A DNA stretch of 64,000 bases from an uncultured Jannaschia sp. (lineage in GTDB: Bacteria > Pseudomonadota > Alphaproteobacteria > Rhodobacterales > Rhodobacteraceae), in contig NZ_CANLTQ010000001.1 of assembly GCF_947494025.1 (NCBI RefSeq), positions 620,001 through 684,000 on the forward strand. Direction: 5' to 3'. The translations under genes and the position numbers were made by a program. Positions within the stretch are counted from its first letter, which is position 1. Every line of letters starts with the position of its first letter. The notes under the pieces were generated by a model, which saw only the letters and a program-made list of their open reading frames with translations, made no database searches and was not told where the DNA came from. Positions 16,614-26,570 of the stretch are shown one piece after another.

Positions 16614-17888
16614 ATGGACCACTTCCTTTACCGCGACGGCATGCTTCACGCCGAGGACGTGCCCCTTTCCGAGATCGCCGCCGCCGTCGGCACGCCGGTC
16701 TACGTCTATTCGACCGCGACGCTCCTGCGGCACTACCGGCTCTTCGACGAGGCGCTGGCCTGGGGGCCGCATCTCGTCTGCTACGCCGTGAAGGCGGCGA
16801 GCAACGTGGCGATCCTGAAGCTGCTCGGGGATGCCGGCGCCGGCATGGACGTCGTGTCGGAGGGCGAATACCGCCGCGCACGGGCCGCGGGCGTGCCGGG
16901 CGAACGCATCGTGTTCTCGGGCGTCGGCAAGACGGAGGCCGAGATGCGCCACGTCCTCGCGGACGGCGTGCGGCAGATCAATCTCGAGAGCGAGCCGGAA
17001 ATGCGTCTCCTCTCCCGCGTCGCTTCGGAGATGGGGGTGGAGGTTCCCGTGACCGTGCGCGTCAATCCGGACGTGGACGCGAAAACCCACGAAAAGATCG
17101 CGACGGGGCGCGCCGAGAACAAGTTCGGGATCCCCATCGGCCGCGCGCGTGAGGTCTATGCCGAGATCGCCCGCCTGCCCGGCCTGCGTGCCGTCGGCAT
17201 CGACGTCCATATCGGCAGCCAGCTGACCGATCTCGACCCGTTCCGGCAGGCCTACCGCAAGGTCGCCGGACTGACCGAGGCCTTGCGCGCGGAGGGCCAC
17301 GACATCGTCCGGCTCGATCTCGGCGGCGGCCTCGGCATCCCCTATGCCCGTTCCAACCTCGCCCCGCCGGTCCCGCAGGAATACGGCGCCGTGATCCGCG
17401 AGGAGGTCGGCCATCTCGGCTGCGAGATCGAGATCGAGCCGGGCCGCCTGATCGCGGGCAATGCCGGCCTGCTCCTCGCCTCCACGATCTACGTGAAGGA
17501 AGGCGAGGGCCGGGACTTCCTGATCCTCGACGCGGCGATGAACGACCTGATCCGCCCGGCCATGTATGGTGCTCATCACGACATCGTGACGGTTGTCCAG
17601 CCCGAGCCCGGCGTGGGGACGCACCCCTACGACATCGTCGGCCCCGTCTGCGAGACGGGGGACACTTTCGCACGGGCGCGCGAAATGCCGCAGATCAAGG
17701 CGCGCGACCTCGTCGCGTTCCGCAGCGCGGGGGCCTACGGCGCGGTTATGGCCAGCGAATACAACGCCCGCCCGCTCGTGCCGGAGGTCCTCGTGCAAGG
17801 CTCCGATTGGGCCGTGATCCGTCCGCGACCGAGCTACGAGGAGATGATTTCGCGCGAGGCCATTCCCCAGTGGCTTCCGGACGGCTAG
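16614..17888 (+). CDS. lysA: Diaminopimelate decarboxylase
   Basis: Final step of lysine biosynthesis, decarboxylating meso-diaminopimelate with PLP. The protein is 424 residues, a fold-type III alanine-racemase-like barrel plus a C-terminal beta domain. The PLP lysine is K60 in CYAVKAASN; HIGSQ, the glycine-rich GGGLGIPY loop, EPGRLIAGNAG and the active-site CETGD motif near residue 348 are all present. It is followed after 33 bp by the TIGR02302 gene on the same strand. asd, an earlier enzyme of the pathway, is at 37.4 kb. Confidence 0.95.
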   Translation: MDHFLYRDGMLHAEDVPLSEIAAAVGTPVYVYSTATLLRHYRLFDEALAWGPHLVCYAVKAASNVAILKLLGDAGAGMDVVSEGEYRRARAAGVPGERIVFSGVGKTEAEMRHVLADGVRQINLESEPEMRLLSRVASEMGVEVPVTVRVNPDVDAKTHEKIATGRAENKFGIPIGRAREVYAEIARLPGLRAVGIDVHIGSQLTDLDPFRQAYRKVAGLTEALRAEGHDIVRLDLGGGLGIPYARSNLAPPVPQEYGAVIREEVGHLGCEIEIEPGRLIAGNAGLLLASTIYVKEGEGRDFLILDAAMNDLIRPAMYGAHHDIVTVVQPEPGVGTHPYDIVGPVCETGDTFARAREMPQIKARDLVAFRSAGAYGAVMASEYNARPLVPEVLVQGSDWAVIRPRPSYEEMISREAIPQWLPDG

Positions 17889-17921
17889 ATTGATGCGACG
17901 ACCACCGGCGGAGGCTCACCC

Positions 17922-20441
17922 GTGGCCGAAGATCTGCGACCCGTTCAACGTCAGCTCCGACTGACCCGCCTCGGCCTTTGGGCCGAACGCATCACCCATG
18001 CCTTCTGGCCCGCCTGGACGGCGGCGACGCTCGCGGCGGCGGTCTGGACTTCGGGCCTCGTCCCCGACCTGTGGGAATTCAGCCTGATCGCGGCGCTTGT
18101 CCTGGCCGCGCTCGTGCTCGTCATCCTGGGCCTGCGCGGCTTCCGCGCGCCCACCGCCGAGGAGGCCCGCGCCCGGCTCGACGCCACGCTGCCCGGCCGG
18201 CCGCTGTCGACGCTCGCCGACCGCATGGCGGTGGGCGGCAGCGATGCCGGCGCTTCCGCGGTCTGGTCGGCGCACCGGGCCCGCATGGCGGCGCGTCTCA
18301 CCGGGGCGAGGGCGGTGGCGCCAGACCTGCGCGTCGCGCGGCGCGATCCCTACGCGCTGCGCTACATGGCGATCCTCCTGCTCGCCCTCGCGGTCGGTTT
18401 CGGCACCCTGTGGCGGGCGCCGGTCCTGCCGGACCTGCCCGGTGTCGGCGGGCAGGTCGCGACAGGCCCCGCCTGGGAGGGCTGGCTCGAGCCGCCGCGC
18501 CATACCGGATTGCCGACGCTCTATCTGAACGACATTGAGCCGGGCGAGGTCACCGCGCCGGAGGGGACGCGCGTGACCTTGCGTCTTTACGGCGAGGCCG
18601 GGGCGCTAGGGGTGTCGGAAACGGTCTCGGGGCGCAGCATGACGCAACCGAGCGAGCCGCTGCAGGAATTCACCGTCGCGCAGTCGGGAACGATCGCGAT
18701 CGACGGCCCCGACGATGCGCCGGTCTGGACGCTGACGGCGACGCCGGATGCCCCGCCGGAAATCGCGCTCGACGGCGCGGTCGCGTTCGAACATCCCGAC
18801 GTCACCACCCTGCCCTGGCGTGCCTCGGACGATTACGGCGTGACCGGAGCCGATGTGACCATCGCGCTCGACCCCGGCGCCCCCGATCTGGAACACGGGC
18901 TCGCCGCCGCGCCCGAGCCGCGCCAGCCGCTGACGCTCGAGATGTCGCTGCCCATCGCCGGGGACCGGACCGGCTTCGCCGAGACCTTCCGTGGCGAGCT
19001 CGCGAAGCACCCGCTGGCCGGCCTGCCGGTCGAGGTCACGCTGCGGGCGCGGGACGGCGCCGGGCAGGTCGGAAAGGCGGTCGCGGCGATGATCCTCCCC
19101 GCCCGGCCGTTCTACAGCCCCGTCGCCGCCGCCCTGATCGAGCAGCGCCGCGACCTGCTCTGGACGCGCGAGAACCGCGCCCGCGCGGCGCGCCTCCTGC
19201 GCGCGATCACGTGGCGCGCAGACGGCGCGTGGGACAATCCGAGCGCCTATCTCATCGTCCGCATGGCGATCCGCCGCCTCGACAGGGGCGAGCTCACCGT
19301 CGAGGCGCGGGACGAGATCGCGGAGATGCTGTGGCAGGCCGCCCTGCGCATCGAGGAGAACTCGCTCGATTCCGCGCTCGAGCGGCTGCGGCAGGCGCAG
19401 GACCGGCTGTCCGAGGCCATCCGTCAGGGCGCCGGCCCCGAGGAGATCGAGCGCCTGATGGCCGAGATGCGACAGGCGATGGACGACTACACCCGGCAGC
19501 TCGCCCAGCCGGGGCAGCAAGGCGAGCAGGGACAGCAGCAGGCGCGGGGCGAGATGCAGGAGGTCACGCCCGACATGCTCGACCAGATGATGCAGCGGAT
19601 CGAGGAGCTGATGCAGCAGGGCCGCACCGCCGAGGCGCAGGAGCTTCTGCGACAGCTGCAGGAGATGATGGAGAACATGCAGGTCGCCCAGGGCCAAGGT
19701 CAGGGCGAAGGGGGTCAGGGTCAGGGGGAACAGGCGATGGACCAGCTTCGCGAACAGCTGCGCGAACAGCAGGACCTGTCGGACGAGGCCTTCCGCGAGT
19801 TGCAGGAGCAGTTCGGCTCGAACGGCCAGCCGGGCCGGCAGGGTCAGGGTGAACCCGGTCAGGGGCAGCCGGGGCAGCCGGGCGGCGACCAGCAGGCCGA
19901 GGAGCCCGGCGCGAATGGCGAACAGGGCGACGCACCCGATGCCCGCTCGCTGGCCGAACGGCAGCGCGCGCTCGGCGAAGGGCTCGAGACGCTGCGCGAC
20001 GGCCTGCCCGGCGCGGGCACGGAAGCCGGCGACGCGGCGCGCGAGGCCCTCCGCCGGGCTGAGGATGCGATGGAGGATGCCGAGCGCGATCTGACCCAGG
20101 ACAACCTCGGCGGCGCGCTCGACGACCAGGCGCAGGCGATGGACGCCCTGCGCGACGGGATGCAGGAACTCGGTCGCGCGATGGCCGGCGAGCGGCAGGA
20201 AGACCCCGGCGAGGGCCGGGGACAGGGGGGGACGCGGAACGGCCAAGCCACGGACCGCGATCCGCTCGGCCGAAGGTCCGGCGAGGGCGGGCAGCTCGGC
20301 ACCGACGAAAGCTTCCTGACGGGCCCCGAGGCGGCCCGCCGCGCGCAGGACCTGATGGACGAAATCCGCCGCCGCTCCGGCGAACGCGAACGCCCGCAAG
20401 TGGAACTCGACTACCTGCGCCGTCTGCTCGAGCGATTCTAA
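17922..20441 (+). CDS. TIGR02302 family (DUF4175) membrane protein
   Basis: An 839-residue protein of the alphaproteobacterial TIGR02302/DUF4175 family, function unknown. The N-terminal ~170 residues hold two to three hydrophobic segments (about 32-70 and 145-162), then a beta-rich periplasmic-type region (180-410). The C-terminal half is a long helical region (about 430-620 and 690-800) broken by a glutamine/glycine/glutamate-rich low-complexity stretch (about 525-680). The start is GTG, preceded by GGAGG at good spacing, and MAEDLRPVQRQLRLTRL fits the family N-terminus. It may be cotranscribed with lysA. Confidence 0.85.
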   Translation: MAEDLRPVQRQLRLTRLGLWAERITHAFWPAWTAATLAAAVWTSGLVPDLWEFSLIAALVLAALVLVILGLRGFRAPTAEEARARLDATLPGRPLSTLADRMAVGGSDAGASAVWSAHRARMAARLTGARAVAPDLRVARRDPYALRYMAILLLALAVGFGTLWRAPVLPDLPGVGGQVATGPAWEGWLEPPRHTGLPTLYLNDIEPGEVTAPEGTRVTLRLYGEAGALGVSETVSGRSMTQPSEPLQEFTVAQSGTIAIDGPDDAPVWTLTATPDAPPEIALDGAVAFEHPDVTTLPWRASDDYGVTGADVTIALDPGAPDLEHGLAAAPEPRQPLTLEMSLPIAGDRTGFAETFRGELAKHPLAGLPVEVTLRARDGAGQVGKAVAAMILPARPFYSPVAAALIEQRRDLLWTRENRARAARLLRAITWRADGAWDNPSAYLIVRMAIRRLDRGELTVEARDEIAEMLWQAALRIEENSLDSALERLRQAQDRLSEAIRQGAGPEEIERLMAEMRQAMDDYTRQLAQPGQQGEQGQQQARGEMQEVTPDMLDQMMQRIEELMQQGRTAEAQELLRQLQEMMENMQVAQGQGQGEGGQGQGEQAMDQLREQLREQQDLSDEAFRELQEQFGSNGQPGRQGQGEPGQGQPGQPGGDQQAEEPGANGEQGDAPDARSLAERQRALGEGLETLRDGLPGAGTEAGDAAREALRRAEDAMEDAERDLTQDNLGGALDDQAQAMDALRDGMQELGRAMAGERQEDPGEGRGQGGTRNGQATDRDPLGRRSGEGGQLGTDESFLTGPEAARRAQDLMDEIRRRSGERERPQVELDYLRRLLERF

Positions 20442-20511
20442 GCCGCCAGGCAGGCCAGCGGCGGATCATTCATCCGGTGTCCGCCGTGAAAGGCCTTCGG
20501 CCTGCACCGGC

Positions 20512-21417
20512 TCACGTTTCCGACAGGATCCGTTCGGTCAGCGCCTCCACCCAGTCCGCGAGGGCCGCCCGCTTCGTATCGATCCAGGCGGCGTAATCCG
20601 CAAGCGGGCCGGATGCGGCCGGAAGCGCCGCGGCGATGTCCTCGGCGAAAGCATAGGCGAGCACGAACAGGCCGACGACGGCGCAGGCCGCAAGGAAACC
20701 GCCCCAGAATCCGGTCGATCCGCCGGCGGTGCCGGCGTCGCCCTCGTCGCGCGCGGCATTTGCATCCGCAGTGTCCGGACGCAGCGACGAGTTGATCTCC
20801 TCGATATCCGGCAGGAGCTCGCGCCGCATGATGCGGGGCGGCTCGGCGTCGGGCCGGGGGGCGCGTGGCGGTTCCGGCCGAACCTTCGGAGCCGGCCCGC
20901 CGCCCTCCCGCGCCCGTGCGCGCTCGGCCGCGGCGGCCATGCGGCGCCGTTCCGCGGCCGCCCGCTCGCGCGCCGCGTCCACCGCGGGGGCGGTCGGCTC
21001 GGCCACCGGTCGCGTCGGGCCTTCGCCCGTCCGGCGAAGCTGCGTCTCGTGGTCGCGCTCCTCCCGCAGGACCCGCAAGATCGCCTCGTTGGACGAAGGA
21101 CGCGCCACCGGGGGCGGCATCTCGCCCCCGCGCTCCGCCGCATCTTCTTCCGGCGGATCCTCGTCCTCGAATGCGTCCGCGTCTTCGGGCTGATCCTCGT
21201 CCTCCGCGCCGTCGTCGGAATAGGCCCCGACATCCGGGTCTTCGGTTTCCGCGTCGCGCGACCGGGCGGCCCCGACGGCAACGGTGCGCGCGATCGGGGC
21301 GCCGTCCTGATACCACGTCCGCCCGCAATTGGAGCATTGCACCTCCCGGCCGTTCGACGGGATCAGATCGTCGGCAATCTCGTATTGGACGCTGCAATTG
21401 GGGCAGATGATGTGCAT
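20512..21417 (-). CDS. Zinc-ribbon domain protein (MJ0042 type) with C-terminal membrane anchor
   Basis: A 301-residue protein starting with an MJ0042-type zinc ribbon whose cysteines are C5, C8, C28 and C31 (IICPNCSVQYEI and VQCSNCGRTWYQ). A long acidic then arginine/alanine-rich, probably disordered region follows (about 40-230), then one transmembrane segment near 239-258 and a short helical tail. Many alphaproteobacteria carry one such protein; the function is not established. The ATG at 21417 places the ribbon directly at the N-terminus. It is convergent with the TIGR02302 gene; the 70 bp between holds short inverted repeats (AGGCC-TTC-GGCCT near 20491) that could aid termination. Confidence 0.8.
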   Translation of the reverse strand: MHIICPNCSVQYEIADDLIPSNGREVQCSNCGRTWYQDGAPIARTVAVGAARSRDAETEDPDVGAYSDDGAEDEDQPEDADAFEDEDPPEEDAAERGGEMPPPVARPSSNEAILRVLREERDHETQLRRTGEGPTRPVAEPTAPAVDAARERAAAERRRMAAAAERARAREGGGPAPKVRPEPPRAPRPDAEPPRIMRRELLPDIEEINSSLRPDTADANAARDEGDAGTAGGSTGFWGGFLAACAVVGLFVLAYAFAEDIAAALPAASGPLADYAAWIDTKRAALADWVEALTERILSET

Positions 21418-21566
21418 TGGGGACCTCGAGCGTTGCGCCAACGCGCCTCATCGGCTCCGTCGTGTCAACCCTGACCGCCCGTCGGGATGTCGCGCCGTCG
21501 CTTCCACGCGGCTTCGGCGCGAACTCGGTCTTTCGCGCATCCCGCCGCTTCGCGTAAGGGAAGCGG

Positions 21567-22352
21567 ATGCAGCTGATCCGCTCCCTCGTCTTCAACCTCG
21601 CGATCTACGTCTGGATGGCAATCCTCGGAATCGTCTACGCGCCTTGGGCGATCGTCTCGCCGAGGGGCGCGCGGGCGGCCTGCGACGCCTATGCCCGCCA
21701 TGTCCGCCGGATGCTGCACCACATCGTCGGCCTGCGCACCGAAGTCCGCGGCACCCCCCCCGAAGGCGCCGTCCTCGTGGCCGCGAAGCATCAGAGCTTC
21801 CTCGACATCCTCGTCCTGTGGGACGCGCTGTCCCGCGGCTTCTTCGTGATGAAGTCGATCCTGCGCTACGCGCCGGTCCTGGGCCAGTACGCGATCCGCC
21901 TGGGCTGCATCCCCGTCCATCGCGGCAAGCGGGCCGAGGCGATCAAGCGCATGCTGGTCGACGTGACCTCCGGGCGGCGGGAACGCGGCCAGCTCCTGAT
22001 CTATCCCCAGGGCACGCGCGTCGCCCCCGGGGTGATCGCGCCCTACAAGATCGGCACCTTCGTCCTCTACGAGCAGCTCGGCCAGCCCTGCGTGCCGGTC
22101 GCGACGAATGTCGGGCTGTTCTGGCCCAAGCGGGGCGTGCTGCGGAAGCGCGGCCTGGCCGTTGTCGAGTTTCTGGAGCCGATCCCGCCGGGACTGAACC
22201 GCACAACCTTCATGCGCACGCTGGAGGAGCGGATCGAACGCGCCTCGAACCGGCTGATGGAAGAAGCGGGCTTTCCCGTCGCGAAAGCGCCCCAGACCCT
22301 CGGTGATCCGGCCGCGACGGCGGCGCGCGACGTCGCCCGCTCCGATACCTGA
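21567..22352 (+). CDS. plsC: 1-acyl-sn-glycerol-3-phosphate acyltransferase family protein
   Basis: Transfers an acyl chain to lysophosphatidate at the inner face of the cytoplasmic membrane in phospholipid synthesis. The protein has 261 residues. An N-terminal hydrophobic anchor spans about 5-30. The catalytic HX4D motif is HQSFLD (75-80), the substrate-binding motif is YPQGTR (146-151, in place of the usual EGTR), and a VPVATNVG segment follows as the fourth block. The PQGTR form is common in Rhodobacterales relatives. It is followed within 17 bp by cobQ on the same strand. Confidence 0.87.
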   Translation: MQLIRSLVFNLAIYVWMAILGIVYAPWAIVSPRGARAACDAYARHVRRMLHHIVGLRTEVRGTPPEGAVLVAAKHQSFLDILVLWDALSRGFFVMKSILRYAPVLGQYAIRLGCIPVHRGKRAEAIKRMLVDVTSGRRERGQLLIYPQGTRVAPGVIAPYKIGTFVLYEQLGQPCVPVATNVGLFWPKRGVLRKRGLAVVEFLEPIPPGLNRTTFMRTLEERIERASNRLMEEAGFPVAKAPQTLGDPAATAARDVARSDT

Positions 22353-22369
22353 CCGGCCGGACGTCGCGA

Positions 22370-23824
22370 GTGACGCGCGCGGTGATGATTCAGGGCGCGG
22401 GCTCCAACGTGGGCAAGTCGATGCTCGTTGCGGGTCTTTGCCGCCACTTCGCCCGGCAGGGCCTGCGCGTCCGTCCCTTCAAGCCCCAGAACATGTCGAA
22501 CAACGCCGCCGTCACCGCCGACGGGGGGGAGATCGGCCGGGCGCAGGCGTTGCAGGCGCTGGCCTGCGGGGTGGAGCCGCGGGTGGACATGAACCCTGTC
22601 CTCCTGAAGCCCGAGACCGAGATCGGCGCGCAGGTCGTGGTGCAGGGCCAGCGGCTCGCGACGGTGCGGGCGCGGGACTACGCCAAGCTCAAGCCGCGCC
22701 TTCTGGAGGCTTGTCTCGCGAGCTTCCGGCGCTTGTCGGAGGATTGCGACCTCGTGATCGTGGAGGGGGCCGGCTCCCCGGCGGAGATCAACCTGCGCGC
22801 GGGCGACATCGCGAACATGGGCTTCGCCGGGGCGGCGGATCTGCCGGTGATCCTCGCCGGCGACATCGACCGCGGCGGCGTCATCGCGCAGCTCGTCGGC
22901 ACGCAGGCGGTCCTGGCCCCCGGCGACGCCGCCCGGATCGAGGGATTCCTCGTCAACAAGTTCCGCGGCGACGCGACGCTCTTCGCGGACGGCATGCGGG
23001 AGATCACCGTGCGGACCGGCTGGACCGGACTCGGTATCGTGCCGTGGTTCGAGGAGGCGTGGCGCCTGCCGGCGGAGGACGTGCTGGACATCCGCTCCCG
23101 CCCCCGCGACGGCGCGTTCCGCATCGCGGTGCCCCAGCTGGGCCGGATCGCCAATTTCGACGACCTCGATCCGCTTTCCGCCGATCCCGCCCTTTCGGTG
23201 GAGATCGTCCCGCCCGGCCGCGCCCTGCCCGTCGCCGACCTGATCCTGATCCCCGGATCGAAATCGACCATCGCGGATCTCGCAGCGTTCCGCGCGAACG
23301 GCTGGGACATCGACCTCACGGCGCATCACCGGCGCGGCGGTCACGTGCTGGGCATCTGCGGCGGCTACCAGATGCTCGGACGTAGCCTGTCGGATCCGGA
23401 CGGCATCGAGGGGCCGCCCGCCACGGTCTTGGGGCTGGGCCTGCTCGACGTGGACACGGCGCTTGCCCCGAAGAAGCACCTTGCGCGGGTCGCCGCCCGC
23501 GATGTGGCGAGCGGCGCCGACCTCGTCGGCTACGAGATCCATATGGGGCAGACCGCCGGCCCCGACACGGCGCGCGGCTGGCTCGAGGTCGAGGGCGAAC
23601 GGGTGGGCGCCTCGAGCCCGGACGGACGGGTGCGGGGCTGCTACCTCCACGGGCTCTTCGCCGGCGACGCGTTCCGCGCAGCCTTTCTTGCCCGACTGGG
23701 CGCCCCGATGCGCGCAACCGATTACGGCGCCGGGGTCGAGGCCACGCTCGACCGGCTGGCCGACCACCTCGCCCGCTCGCTCGACATGGACAGGATCGAG
23801 CGGATTGCACGCGTTATCCGATAG
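22370..23824 (+). CDS. cobQ: Cobyric acid synthase
   Basis: ATP- and glutamine-dependent amidation of adenosylcobyrinic acid a,c-diamide at four side chains, giving adenosylcobyric acid in cobalamin synthesis. The protein has 484 residues: an N-terminal dethiobiotin-synthetase-like domain with GAGSNVGKS (9-17), [10 protein letters not shown] and [11 protein letters not shown], and a C-terminal class I glutamine amidotransferase domain with the nucleophile Cys330 in [10 protein letters not shown] and the histidine in YLHGLF. The start is GTG, 17 bp after plsC. No other cobalamin gene is in the window, so it is separated from the rest of the pathway. Confidence 0.95.
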   Translation: MTRAVMIQGAGSNVGKSMLVAGLCRHFARQGLRVRPFKPQNMSNNAAVTADGGEIGRAQALQALACGVEPRVDMNPVLLKPETEIGAQVVVQGQRLATVRARDYAKLKPRLLEACLASFRRLSEDCDLVIVEGAGSPAEINLRAGDIANMGFAGAADLPVILAGDIDRGGVIAQLVGTQAVLAPGDAARIEGFLVNKFRGDATLFADGMREITVRTGWTGLGIVPWFEEAWRLPAEDVLDIRSRPRDGAFRIAVPQLGRIANFDDLDPLSADPALSVEIVPPGRALPVADLILIPGSKSTIADLAAFRANGWDIDLTAHHRRGGHVLGICGGYQMLGRSLSDPDGIEGPPATVLGLGLLDVDTALAPKKHLARVAARDVASGADLVGYEIHMGQTAGPDTARGWLEVEGERVGASSPDGRVRGCYLHGLFAGDAFRAAFLARLGAPMRATDYGAGVEATLDRLADHLARSLDMDRIERIARVIR

Positions 23825-23901
23825 CGCCGGGGCGTTGTTGCCGTATGGGGGCGGGCGACCTATGGTCCCGCCGACCTGCCCCCCTCCCAGGAGACGTCCC
23901 G

Positions 23902-24705
23902 ATGTTCCGCGCCCCGCTTTTCCGCGCCGCCGCCCTGCTTGCCTTCGCCGCCACGCCAGCTCTTTCGGCTCAATGCGGCAACGATGCCGGCGGATGGGAA
24001 AACTGGAAGCGGGCATTCGGTGAGGAGGCCGCCGCCGCCGGGATCGGCCAGCGCGGATTGCGGGCGCTCGCGGGCGCGCGCTACGCCACGCGGACCATCA
24101 AGGCGGACCGTAACCAGACCGGCGTGAACTACGCGCTGGACGACTTCATCCGCATCCGTCTGGGCTCGCTCGACGGGTTCGCGGCGCAGGCGAACCGGCG
24201 GCTCGACCGGAATCGTGCCTTCTTCCAGAACCTCGAGGCGCGCTATGGCGTGCCGGCCGGCATCCTGCTCGCGATCCACGGGATGGAGACGGGCTTCGGC
24301 AATAACATGGGGTCCGAGAACGTCGTCTCCTCGATCCTGACGGTGGCCTACGATTGCCGGCGCAGCGACTTCTTCACGCCGCACGCGCTGGCCGCGCTGT
24401 CGATGGTCGATCGCGGCATGCTGTCGCCCGAGCAGAACGGCGCCGCGCACGGGGAACTCGGACATACGCAGTTCCTGCCCGGCAACGCGCTGCGCTACGG
24501 GGTGGACGGCAACGGCGACGGGCGGGTCGATTTCTACGACATGGCCGACGCGCTCGCCTCGACGGCGAACTTCCTGCGTCAGAAGGGTTGGCAACCCGGC
24601 CAGCCGTTCCAGGAGGGCACGACGAACTTCCGGATCCTGAATGAGTGGAACGCTGCGACGGTCTATCAGCAGGCCATCGCGCTTTCGGCGGCGCGCATCG
24701 GCTGA
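23902..24705 (+). CDS. Lytic murein transglycosylase (SltB/MltB-like)
   Basis: Cleaves the MurNAc-GlcNAc bond of peptidoglycan to form 1,6-anhydro ends in the periplasm. The 267-residue protein has a signal peptide (about 1-23, ending ATPALSAQ). The catalytic glutamate is E129 in IHGMETGFG, and the following GELGHTQFLPGNALRYGVD segment with a DGNGDGRVDFYD stretch is typical of the MltB-like family 3 enzymes. It lacks the C-terminal peptidoglycan-binding domain present in many relatives. The ATG has an AGGAGA site and is the only start giving a signal peptide at the N-terminus. Confidence 0.88.
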   Translation: MFRAPLFRAAALLAFAATPALSAQCGNDAGGWENWKRAFGEEAAAAGIGQRGLRALAGARYATRTIKADRNQTGVNYALDDFIRIRLGSLDGFAAQANRRLDRNRAFFQNLEARYGVPAGILLAIHGMETGFGNNMGSENVVSSILTVAYDCRRSDFFTPHALAALSMVDRGMLSPEQNGAAHGELGHTQFLPGNALRYGVDGNGDGRVDFYDMADALASTANFLRQKGWQPGQPFQEGTTNFRILNEWNAATVYQQAIALSAARIG

Positions 24706-24799
24706 GGCTGCGACGATCCTGCAGGCCGGAGGACGCCTGGCTCGGATACATGGCGAAGAGGGCATTCCGGCCGAGGGCGGCGGGAACGCCCGCCGCGCG

Positions 24800-25471
24800 T
24801 CAGGCGGGCATGACGAACACCTCTCGCACGGAAGCCTTGTCGCTCGTGGAGACGGCGTAGAGAACCGCCTCCGCGATGTCGTCCGGCTGGATCTTGTCGG
24901 GTTTCTCCTCGTCGAAGAAACCCGTGTTGACCATGCCCGGCGCGATGATCGTGCAGCGGCCGCCCCATTCCGACATCTCCTCCGCCAGGTTGCCGCCGTA
25001 GCCGTGCACGAACCATTTCGACGCGCCGTAGACGGAGCCGGCAATGGAGCGCCGGCCCGCGGCCGACCCCGTCATCAGCATGTGTCCCTTCCGCGGCTTC
25101 AGATGCGGCAGGGCGGCCTTGGCGGTGTAGAGCACGCCCAGGATGTTGATATGGACGAGGTGGTGCCATGCCTCGGGGTCGCCGTTCTCGGTGCCCGGCA
25201 CCTCCAGTCCCGTGCCGGCATTGGCGAAGGCGGCGTCGACGCCGCCGAACCGGTCCGCAAGGCGCTGCAACGCGTCCTGCTGTTCGTCGAGCCGGGTGAC
25301 ATCCCCGGGCAGGGCGAGCGCCGCCTCGCCCAAATCCTCGGTCAGCGCCGTTATCTTGTCCGCGCTGCGCGCGAAAAGCCCGACGTTCCAGCCGGCCTTC
25401 ACGGCGGCCCGCGCGGTCGCGGCGCCGATCCCGCTCGAGGCGCCGGTGATGAACATGGTCTTGCCGGTCAT
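24800..25471 (-). CDS. Short-chain dehydrogenase/reductase
   Basis: A 223-residue SDR-family NAD(P)-dependent oxidoreductase, YdfG-like. The cofactor loop is TGASSGIG (9-16), then NAG (84-86), catalytic Ser136, Tyr148 and Lys152 (YGASK), and the PGMVNTGFF loop. Its substrate is not evident; this subgroup often acts on 3-hydroxy acids or serine-like substrates. It is a single gene facing away from the 418-bp region before the kinase gene. Confidence 0.88.
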   Translation of the reverse strand: MTGKTMFITGASSGIGAATARAAVKAGWNVGLFARSADKITALTEDLGEAALALPGDVTRLDEQQDALQRLADRFGGVDAAFANAGTGLEVPGTENGDPEAWHHLVHINILGVLYTAKAALPHLKPRKGHMLMTGSAAGRRSIAGSVYGASKWFVHGYGGNLAEEMSEWGGRCTIIAPGMVNTGFFDEEKPDKIQPDDIAEAVLYAVSTSDKASVREVFVMPA

Positions 25472-25889
25472 GTATTGCCTTTCTCATGGGACGCGGGCGC
25501 ACGCGGCCCACGTGGCGACAACGCGGGTTCCCGACCGAAGTTGCGACGTGTCGGCAAATGGCGGCGTCCGACGACGACGGATCCGCGAGAACCTGCGGGG
25601 CCCTGGACAGTCTCTTCGCGCGGATACGGGCCTCGCAGGATCGTAGGCGCATCGCCGGCGAGGGCCCGTCGGACGCGTCGAACACATCACGTGGCCTACC
25701 GACTCCCTCGCGGGGACCTGCGCGTTCGCCGAAGGCCCAAAGGGTTTGCCCACGACGACGTCCTGATCGTCTTACCGGATCTCGGTGCGCGACGGCTTTC
25801 CAATGTACGGTGACGCACAGACCGTTTTGGGGCGTTAATTCTCTGATACCGTAAGGCCATCCTCGACATTACCGCGATGTGCGCCTGCC
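25472..25889. other. 418-bp divergent intergenic region, no gene seen
   Basis: Lies between the starts of the SDR gene (minus) and the kinase gene (plus). The short open frames here are arginine/proline-rich and lack ribosome sites, so I do not call any. The 60 bp next to the kinase start are less GC-rich (25800-25870) and probably hold its promoter; I cannot pick a convincing -35/-10 pair. Confidence 0.5.
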
Positions 25890-26570
25890 ATGTTTGAGAC
25901 CGATCATGACCCGGCTCGTGAAGGCGGTCGGGCATCTGAAAAGCCTGACGCGATGTCGTCTCGTTCCAAGGAGGTGCAACGGGCCGAGTCGAACCATCGC
26001 CTCGCCAACAGCCTCCAACTCGCGGCCGCGATGTTGCGCGCCGAAAGCCGCAGGATCGACGACGTGGCCTCCGCTCGGGCCGCGCTCACGGCGGCGTCGC
26101 TTCGGTTGATGGCAATGGGACGATTGCACGGGGCGCTGTCGCGCCTCGCGCCGGATGAGGACGTCGATGCGGCGACTTATCTGGAGGGAATACGATCCGA
26201 CATCGAGGCGACGACGGGCGCGCGTATCCGGATCAATGCGGCTCAGGCAATGGCACCCGCGGCGACCGCGGTGCAGATCGGCATCATCGTGACCGAGCTG
26301 GCGATCAATTCGGTCAAGCACGGCGATGACGGCGACGGGCCGGTGGAGGTTACCGTCGACATGGTTCGGGACGGATCGACGATCCTGCGCCTCCGCGTCC
26401 GGGACGACGGCCCCGGTCTGCCCGAAGGGTTCGCGCTGGACGGTCATCCCGGTCTGGGCATGTCGATCGTGACCTCCACGGTCGAGCGGCTCGACGGAAC
26501 GATCCGCGTCCGACCGGGCGCCGGCGCGACCTTCGAGATCGACCTGCCGCTTCACGGATCGCGGCGCTAG
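25890..26570 (+). CDS. Short soluble sensor histidine kinase (HisKA_2 type)
   Basis: A 226-residue cytoplasmic kinase core with no membrane segment and no recognisable sensor domain. The phospho-acceptor box is ESNHRLANSLQL with His36, in the HisKA_2 style (HRLKN-like), followed by a dimerisation hairpin. The HATPase domain (about 120-225) has the N box TELAINSVKH (Asn140), the G1 box RDDGPGLPEG (171-180) and the G2 box GLGMSIV (188-194). Such kinases often signal to PhyR-like or single-domain regulators, but no regulator is adjacent. Its stop codon overlaps that of the convergent Crp/Fnr gene. Confidence 0.85.
   Translation: MFETDHDPAREGGRASEKPDAMSSRSKEVQRAESNHRLANSLQLAAAMLRAESRRIDDVASARAALTAASLRLMAMGRLHGALSRLAPDEDVDAATYLEGIRSDIEATTGARIRINAAQAMAPAATAVQIGIIVTELAINSVKHGDDGDGPVEVTVDMVRDGSTILRLRVRDDGPGLPEGFALDGHPGLGMSIVTSTVERLDGTIRVRPGAGATFEIDLPLHGSRR

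Noticed and set aside
16453-16791. A short plus-strand frame before and overlapping lysA that could be the small lipoprotein often found upstream of lysA
   Set aside because: It has no signal peptide or lipobox and runs into lysA in another frame; the lysA start has its own context.
19520-19900. Short tandem-looking CAG/GGG/CAA repeats resembling a repeat array
   Set aside because: They are the codons of a Gln/Gly/Glu-rich low-complexity protein segment in TIGR02302, without constant unit length or spacers, so not CRISPR or a structural DNA repeat.
18606-20399. A nearly 600-codon open frame antisense to the TIGR02302 gene
   Set aside because: High GC leaves few stops in the opposite frame. 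The product has no recognisable domain, and the plus-strand gene has a ribosome site, a family match and normal composition.
20442-20511. Inverted repeats between the TIGR02302 and zinc-ribbon genes considered as a terminator
   Set aside because: The arms are short (5-6 bp) or widely spaced and no T-tract follows on either strand, so I did not list it as a terminator feature.
25484-25753. An 89-codon minus-strand open frame upstream of the SDR gene
   Set aside because: Arginine/proline-rich composition, no ribosome site and no family resemblance; typical of a chance frame in GC-rich DNA.
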